Shown one piece after another: positions 31,071-34,423 of a stretch of DNA of 34,423 bases. Both the position numbers and the translations under genes were made by a program. Location: contig QFPW01000028.1 of assembly GCA_003241785.1 (NCBI GenBank), positions 1-34,423 on the forward strand, given 5' to 3'. A model generated the notes under the pieces. The model searched no databases. It was not told the DNA's origin and saw nothing but the letters and a program-made list of their open reading frames with translations. Position 1 is the first letter of the stretch. Each line of letters starts with the position of its first letter. Origin of the DNA: Rhodovulum sulfidophilum. Its GTDB lineage: Bacteria; Pseudomonadota; Alphaproteobacteria; Rhodobacterales; Rhodobacteraceae.

Positions 31071-31099
31071 GGTCGCGCTTCGCAGGGTGGCGCAGCTGA
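31071..31099 (+). repeat. Left terminal inverted repeat of IS256 element
   Basis: Begins GGTCGCGC and contains GGGTGGCGCAGCT. Compared with the reverse complement of the right end (GGTCGTGC ... GGTGGTGTAGCT) 19 of 29 bases agree. The differences are largely C/T changes, suggesting long decay by deamination. Confidence 0.65.
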
Positions 31100-31164
31100 G
31101 GCGGTCACCGGGTTTCCCGATCGGGGCGGGTTGCTGAGCCAACCTGAACCGAGGCATTCCCCCG

Positions 31165-32395
31165 ATGACCAAACCCATGGTGGACCTGCGCGCTCTGGTG
31201 GAAAAGAGTGCCGATGCGGACCTGTTGCGCGAGATGATCGGCTTCGCCCCTGAGCGCCTGATGGAACTCGAGGTCGGCGCGAAGACCGGCGCGGACTATG
31301 GCGAGAAGTCCGCCGAGCGGCTGGCGCGGCGCAACGGCTATCGCGACCGGGACTGGCAAACCCGGGCTGGCAGCGTCGAGCTGCGGATCCCTCGTTTGCG
31401 CACCGGATCCTACTTCCCTGCGTTCCTCGAGCCTCGCCGGTCCGTCGAGAAGGCGCTGACCACCGTGATCCAGGAGGCCTACGTCCATGGCGCCATGGAT
31501 GACCTCGTGCACTCCATGGGTGGCACCGGGATTTCCAAGAGCGCGGTCAGCCGGCTCTGCGAGGGCGAGCCGATGGAACGCCAATAGTCCGAGAGACATT
31601 GGCGAGCGATGAACGGGTCGACGCCTTCCTCACCCGCCCGATCGAGGGTGAATGGCCCTATCTATGGATCGACGCCACCTACCTCAAGGTGCAACAGGGC
31701 GGCCGCATCGTCAGCGTCGCGATCACGCTCGCCGTGGGGCGTCAACATGGATGGCCGGCGGGAGGTTCTCGGCATGGCGATCGGCGCCTCGGAAGCCGAA
31801 CTTTTCTGGATCGAGTTCCTGCGCGACCTCGTTCGGCGCGGCCTAGCTGGCGTGAAGCTGGTGATCAGCGACGCCCACGAGGGCATCAAGGCCGCCACGG
31901 CGCGCGTCCTGTCCACGACAGTGGCAGCGCTGCCGCGTGCATTTTCAAAGGAATGCGCTTGCCTAAGCCGGCAAGAACAGCCGGAGGGTGGTGTCCGTCT
32001 TCATCGCCACCGCCTTCGCCCAGCCCGACCACGCGGCTGCCAAAGCCCAGTAGCGCCTGGTCGCCGACCAGGTGCGCGGCAAGGTGCCGAAGCTCGCCAC
32101 GCTCATGGATACGGCCGAGGAGGACGTGCTCGCCTACATGACCTTTTCTCCACAGCACCGAGCGAAGTTACACTCGACGAATCCGATCGAGCGTCTGAAC
32201 GGCGAGATCAAACGGCGCACCGATGTCGTGGGGATCTCTCCGAACGAGGCATCGATCCGGCGGCTCGTCGGTGCCATCCTCATGGAGTAGATCGAGGAAT
32301 GGACCGTCCAGCGCGGGCGATACCTCGGGAAACCCTCGCGCCGGCCTGCGATGATCTCACCGTCAGCCTGCCTGCCGCGCAGCGCGACTGACCAG
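31165..32395 (+). pseudogene. IS256-family transposase pseudogene
   Basis: The N-terminal part (31165-31575) is in frame through GGTGISKSAVSRLCE. An insertion of about 35-40 bases with a near-repeat of GGCGAGC-GATG follows, bringing a stop. Text resumes with DERVDAFLTRPIEGEWPYLWIDATYLKV (first catalytic Asp), shifts frame near 31740 to DGRREVLGMAIGASEAELFW and VISDAHEGIKAA (second Asp), and shifts again near 31920 with in-frame stops after NALA and AAAKAQ. It ends with HSTNPIERLNGEIKRRTDVVGI (catalytic Glu) and a premature stop at 32290. The acidic triad codons survive, but the reading frame is broken at least five times. Confidence 0.88.
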
Positions 32396-32426
32396 TTCGG
32401 CCCGCCAAGGAGCGCGGGGCCCACCG

Positions 32427-32455
32427 TGAGCTACACCACCAGATGGGGCACGACC
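32427..32455 (-). repeat. Right terminal inverted repeat of IS256 element
   Basis: Contains GAGCTACACCACC followed by GGGGCACGACC, the pattern common at the right ends of alphaproteobacterial IS256 elements. It lies 30-60 bases after the last transposase homology. Confidence 0.7.
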
Positions 32456-32570
32456 GTGAATCGCGCCGGGTTTGCCGGAGGCTGTTTGGTTTAAGTTATG
32501 CGGCCATGGCTACAGGATGGAGAACCTGTCGCTTCGTCCAAAGTCGCATCTCCGCTAACGCGTCCAGCAG
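32456..32570 (+). pseudogene. Possible C-terminal remainder of the interrupted IS30 transposase
   Basis: Just right of the IS256 end, the bases GGGTTTGCC and GGAGGCTGTTTGG can be read as GFA-(gap)-EAVW, like the GFxTPAEVF end of IS30 transposases with about 5 bases lost. This would mean IS256 landed inside the IS30 gene and both halves remain. The match is short and the call tentative. Nothing else is recognised up to 32570, where an ISNCY-like end may begin (GTTAGGATGTCCCACCTGAGG). Confidence 0.3.
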
Positions 32571-32650
32571 AGTTAGGATGTCCCACCTGAGGAAAGTCGG
32601 AATGTCATTCTTCCCCGTCCGACGGTTGAAGACCTGCGATGGTGCTGGCG

Positions 32651-33990
32651 GTGATGAGCGAACGTGAGCTGCGGAGAATCGAGGTGCTGTCACGGATCCT
32701 GGAGGGCCAGCTGTCGGTCGCCGCGGCGGCGTGCGTCCTGGCATTGAGCCCGCGACAGGTCCACCGCCTGATCGCGACGTTTCATGTCGAGCGCGCGGCC
32801 GCGCTCCGTCACCAGTCGCGCGGCAGGCGATCGAACACCCGGATCCGTGAAGGCGTGCGGGACTATCCGATCGCGCTGGTTCGCGAGCCTTACGCCGACT
32901 TCGGGCCGACCCTCGCGGCCGGGGTGCTCGCCAAACATCACGACCTCAAGGTCTCGCGCGAGATGCCGCGCAAATGGATGACGGAAGCCGGTCTCTGGGT
33001 GTCACGCAAGAAACGCCGGACGTTTCCATCAACCACGCCGGCGCGGGGAAAGCCTTCGGCGAACTGATCCAGATCGACGGTTCCGATCATCGCTGGTTCG
33101 AGGACCGCGGAGCGCCCTGCATGCTGCTGGTATTCATCGACGACGCCACGCTGACGCAACTGCTGTTCGTCGCTTCGGAGAGCGTCTTCGGCTATTTGGA
33201 AGCGCTCGAGCGGTATCTGACGACCCATGGCCGTCCGCTGACGTTTACTCCGACAAGCAGAGCGTGTTCCGCGTCGCGAAGCGGGACGCCGCGAGCGGTC
33301 ATGGCATGACGCAAGCCGCCCGGGCGCCGTGCGAGCTGAGCATCGAGATTCTCTGCACGAACAGCAGCCAGGCCATGGCCGCGTCAAGCGGGCGAGCCGT
33401 ACCCCTCAGGAACGGCTGGTCAAGGAGTTGCGCCCGGCGGGCATCTCCGACATCGCGGCGAGCAAGGCATTGCCGCCCGGCTTCGTCACGCGTTTCAATC
33501 GCTGGTTCGCCAGACCACCGGCGCGGCCGGACAACCTGCTCGGCTCCCTGAACATCGCGCCGGACCGGCTGCGCGACATGCTGTGCTGGCGCGACCAGCG
33601 CTACGTCGGCCAGCAGCTGAGCTTCAGCTATGAGCGGCGCAAGATCATGCCCGAGGTGAACGACGTGACGCGCGATCCGGTCGGTGACTACGTCGACACC
33701 TACGCCGTCCCCGACGGTCCTTTTCAGGTGCGCTGGAACGGCCTCGCCCTGCCCCCATAGAGTGTTCGACGAGGACCAGCGCGTCACCCAGGCGGCGGTC
33801 ACCAAGACCAAGCACCTCACCACCGTCCTGGCCTCAGGATCAGCAGGACAAGCTGCCACCGCCAAAGGCAAAGGCGGTCGGCAAGCAGGCGAGCAAGTAC
33901 ACGAAGACTGGGCGCATGTCGCCCGGACGCCCATCATCGTCGATGCCATGCGCCGGTCGATCCCGATCGCCGGTCCAGCGCGATCATGAA
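32651..33990 (+). pseudogene. ISNCY-family transposase pseudogene
   Basis: The N-terminal helix-turn-helix (LSVAAAACVLALSPRQVHRLIATF) opens in one frame. Then come GELIQIDGSDHRWFEDRGAPCMLLVFIDDAT, YSDKQSVFRVAKRDAASGHGMTQ, VKRASRTPQERLVKELRPAGISDIAASKALPPGFV with RPDNLLGSLNIAPDRLRDMLCWRDQRYVGQQLSFSYERR, and RVFDEDQRVTQAAVTKTKHL, each in a shifted frame. At least four frameshifts are needed to join them. The acidic residues of the catalytic core (DGSDHRW, FIDDAT) remain. The left end may begin near 32572 and the right end is not clear. Confidence 0.85.
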
Positions 33991-34018
33991 TAGGCTGATG
34001 ACCTGTTCTGACCCCTTC

Positions 34019-34170
34019 CCGCTTCTGCGCGGCGGAACGACTTCCGACCGCGGTCTCGAGTTCGGGTCGTGGCGCCTCCTCGAGGCAGGCTGGCGGCGCG
34101 GGTCTGGTTCCGTGATCCTCGGGCGCCGCGCCGAAAGGGAACGGTTGAAAACACCGACCGATGCCTTCGC
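34019..34170 (+). pseudogene. Second IS30-family transposase fragment
   Basis: In one frame TTSDRGLEFGSWRLLEAG and, after a one-base shift near 34090, LAARVWFRDPRAPRRKGTVENTDRCLRR match the last third of IS30 transposases. They align with SVTFDRASEFVDW and TWFRDPRSPWRKGSVVNAN of the first copy but differ in many residues and keep the catalytic Glu (GTVENTD). So this is a different IS30 copy, not a duplicate of the first. It stops at the etfB fragment, with no end of its own visible. Confidence 0.75.
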
Positions 34171-34282
34171 CGCACCCGATCGAGACCGCGATCATCTCGG
34201 AGGCCGCGCCCTTCTCCCTGAGCGGGATCGCCTCCTCGACCGCGATCTCGTCGAAGGGGTTCATCTTCACATTGGCCAGAGC
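34171..34282 (-). pseudogene. etfB: Internal fragment of electron-transfer flavoprotein beta subunit
   Basis: On the minus strand LANVKMNPFDEIAVEEAIPLREKGAASEMIAVSIG matches residues about 30-65 of EtfB/FixA, normally VKMSMNPFDEIAVEEA, with two residues (SM) missing. EtfB has about 250 residues; only about 37 remain. The fragment is cut at its 3' side by the IS30 fragment, and its 5' side has no EtfB N-terminus. It marks where a mobile element or deletion met an etfB gene. Confidence 0.72.
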
Positions 34283-34342
34283 CACCCCGACCCGTCCGCC
34301 CTCCGCCGGAGCGGCGTCGCTAGGGTCCGCGCGGGGCGGCGC

Positions 34343-34423
34343 TCACGCGTCGTGGAAGCGGAACAGGGTCGCGGCGCTCTCGCGCGGGGTCCGCAGCGCG
34401 TTGATCGGCGCCGCTTCGTCCGC
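34343..34423 (-). CDS. C-terminal end of an unidentified protein (5' partial)
   Basis: A frame enters from the right edge on the minus strand and ends with TGA at 34343-34345, giving 26 residues ending INALRTPRESAATLFRFHDA. The composition is like a normal helical enzyme tail and codon use is typical of the host. No family can be named from this length. It is probably the first host gene to the right of the insertion-sequence cluster. Confidence 0.45.
   Translation of the reverse strand, partial: ADEAAPINALRTPRESAATLFRFHDA

Larger units (their letters stand above)
31071..32455 (+). mobile_element. IS256-family element, complete ends but dead transposase
   Basis: The ends 31071-31099 and 32427-32455 match as inverted repeats at 19 of 29 positions, most differences being transitions, with core GGTGG/CCACC and AGCT. 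This gives an element of 1385 bp, the normal size for the family. It sits inside the IS30 transposase gene: the left flank is IS30 text to Asn, and the right flank may resume the IS30 C-terminus. No target-site duplication of 8-9 bp is recognisable, consistent with age. Confidence 0.75.

Noticed and set aside
31059..32465. Target-site duplication around the IS256 element
   Set aside because: The 8-9 bases on each side (ending CTCAAC on the left, starting GTGAAT on the right) do not match well enough.
1..34423. CRISPR arrays, tRNA or rRNA genes
   Set aside because: I saw no regularly spaced repeats, no tRNA cloverleaf-like CCA-adjacent motifs such as GGTTCGANTCC in the right setting, and no rRNA sequence.

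Overview
The window reads as a high-GC chromosome or large replicon segment of an alphaproteobacterium, probably Rhodobacterales or a relative. The evidence is the base composition, the strongly G/C third positions, a matRCAB malonate locus, Liv-type transport genes, a trb/virB-type conjugation remnant and IS30/IS256/ISNCY elements with alphaproteobacterial character. This placement is inference from gene content; there is no rRNA or other phylogenetic marker here.

Left part (1-11331). After the tail of an unidentified gene comes a compact AbrB-type antitoxin/PIN toxin pair (355-947). A long minus-strand operon follows, running from 11331 down to 966: livG, livH, livM, a periplasmic binding protein, livF, an SfnB/DszC-like flavin oxidoreductase, an NtaA/DmoA/DszA-like monooxygenase, an SsuD-like alkanesulfonate monooxygenase and an FAD/NAD(P)-binding protein. 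The gene set suggests uptake of an organosulfur compound by a branched-chain-amino-acid-type ABC transporter, stepwise S-oxidation, then C-S cleavage to release sulfite. No ssuABC genes and no flavin reductase are present.

Middle part (11640-18520). A CsoR/RcnR-family repressor with a clear G-tract palindromic operator is followed by an MFS exporter with a His-rich tail (nreB-like, probably nickel efflux). A complete malonate catabolic locus comes next: a GntR/FCD regulator (matR-like), divergent from a malonate carrier (matC), malonyl-CoA decarboxylase (matA) and malonyl-CoA synthetase (matB), with a palindromic operator between.

Decaying zone (18700-22228). This holds a DMT/EamA transporter pseudogene with an internal deletion, one intact CadC-like transcription factor with a TPR-rich C-terminus, and a VapC/FitB-type toxin pseudogene carrying a roughly 57-bp internal inversion.

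Exported-protein operon (22229-27201). An AraC-type regulator, a small outer-membrane beta-barrel-like protein and two different DUF1254/DUF1214 exported proteins lie in one direction. All look intact, and the substrate is unknown.

Right end (27600-34423). A graveyard: fragments of a type IV secretion module (VirB4 N-terminus, VirB3, VirB1 with a lost catalytic Glu), then an IS30 transposase pseudogene interrupted by a full-length but multiply frameshifted IS256 element, an ISNCY-type transposase pseudogene, a second IS30 fragment, a fragment of electron-transfer flavoprotein beta subunit and the tail of an unidentified gene. None of the insertion sequences seen here can encode an intact transposase.
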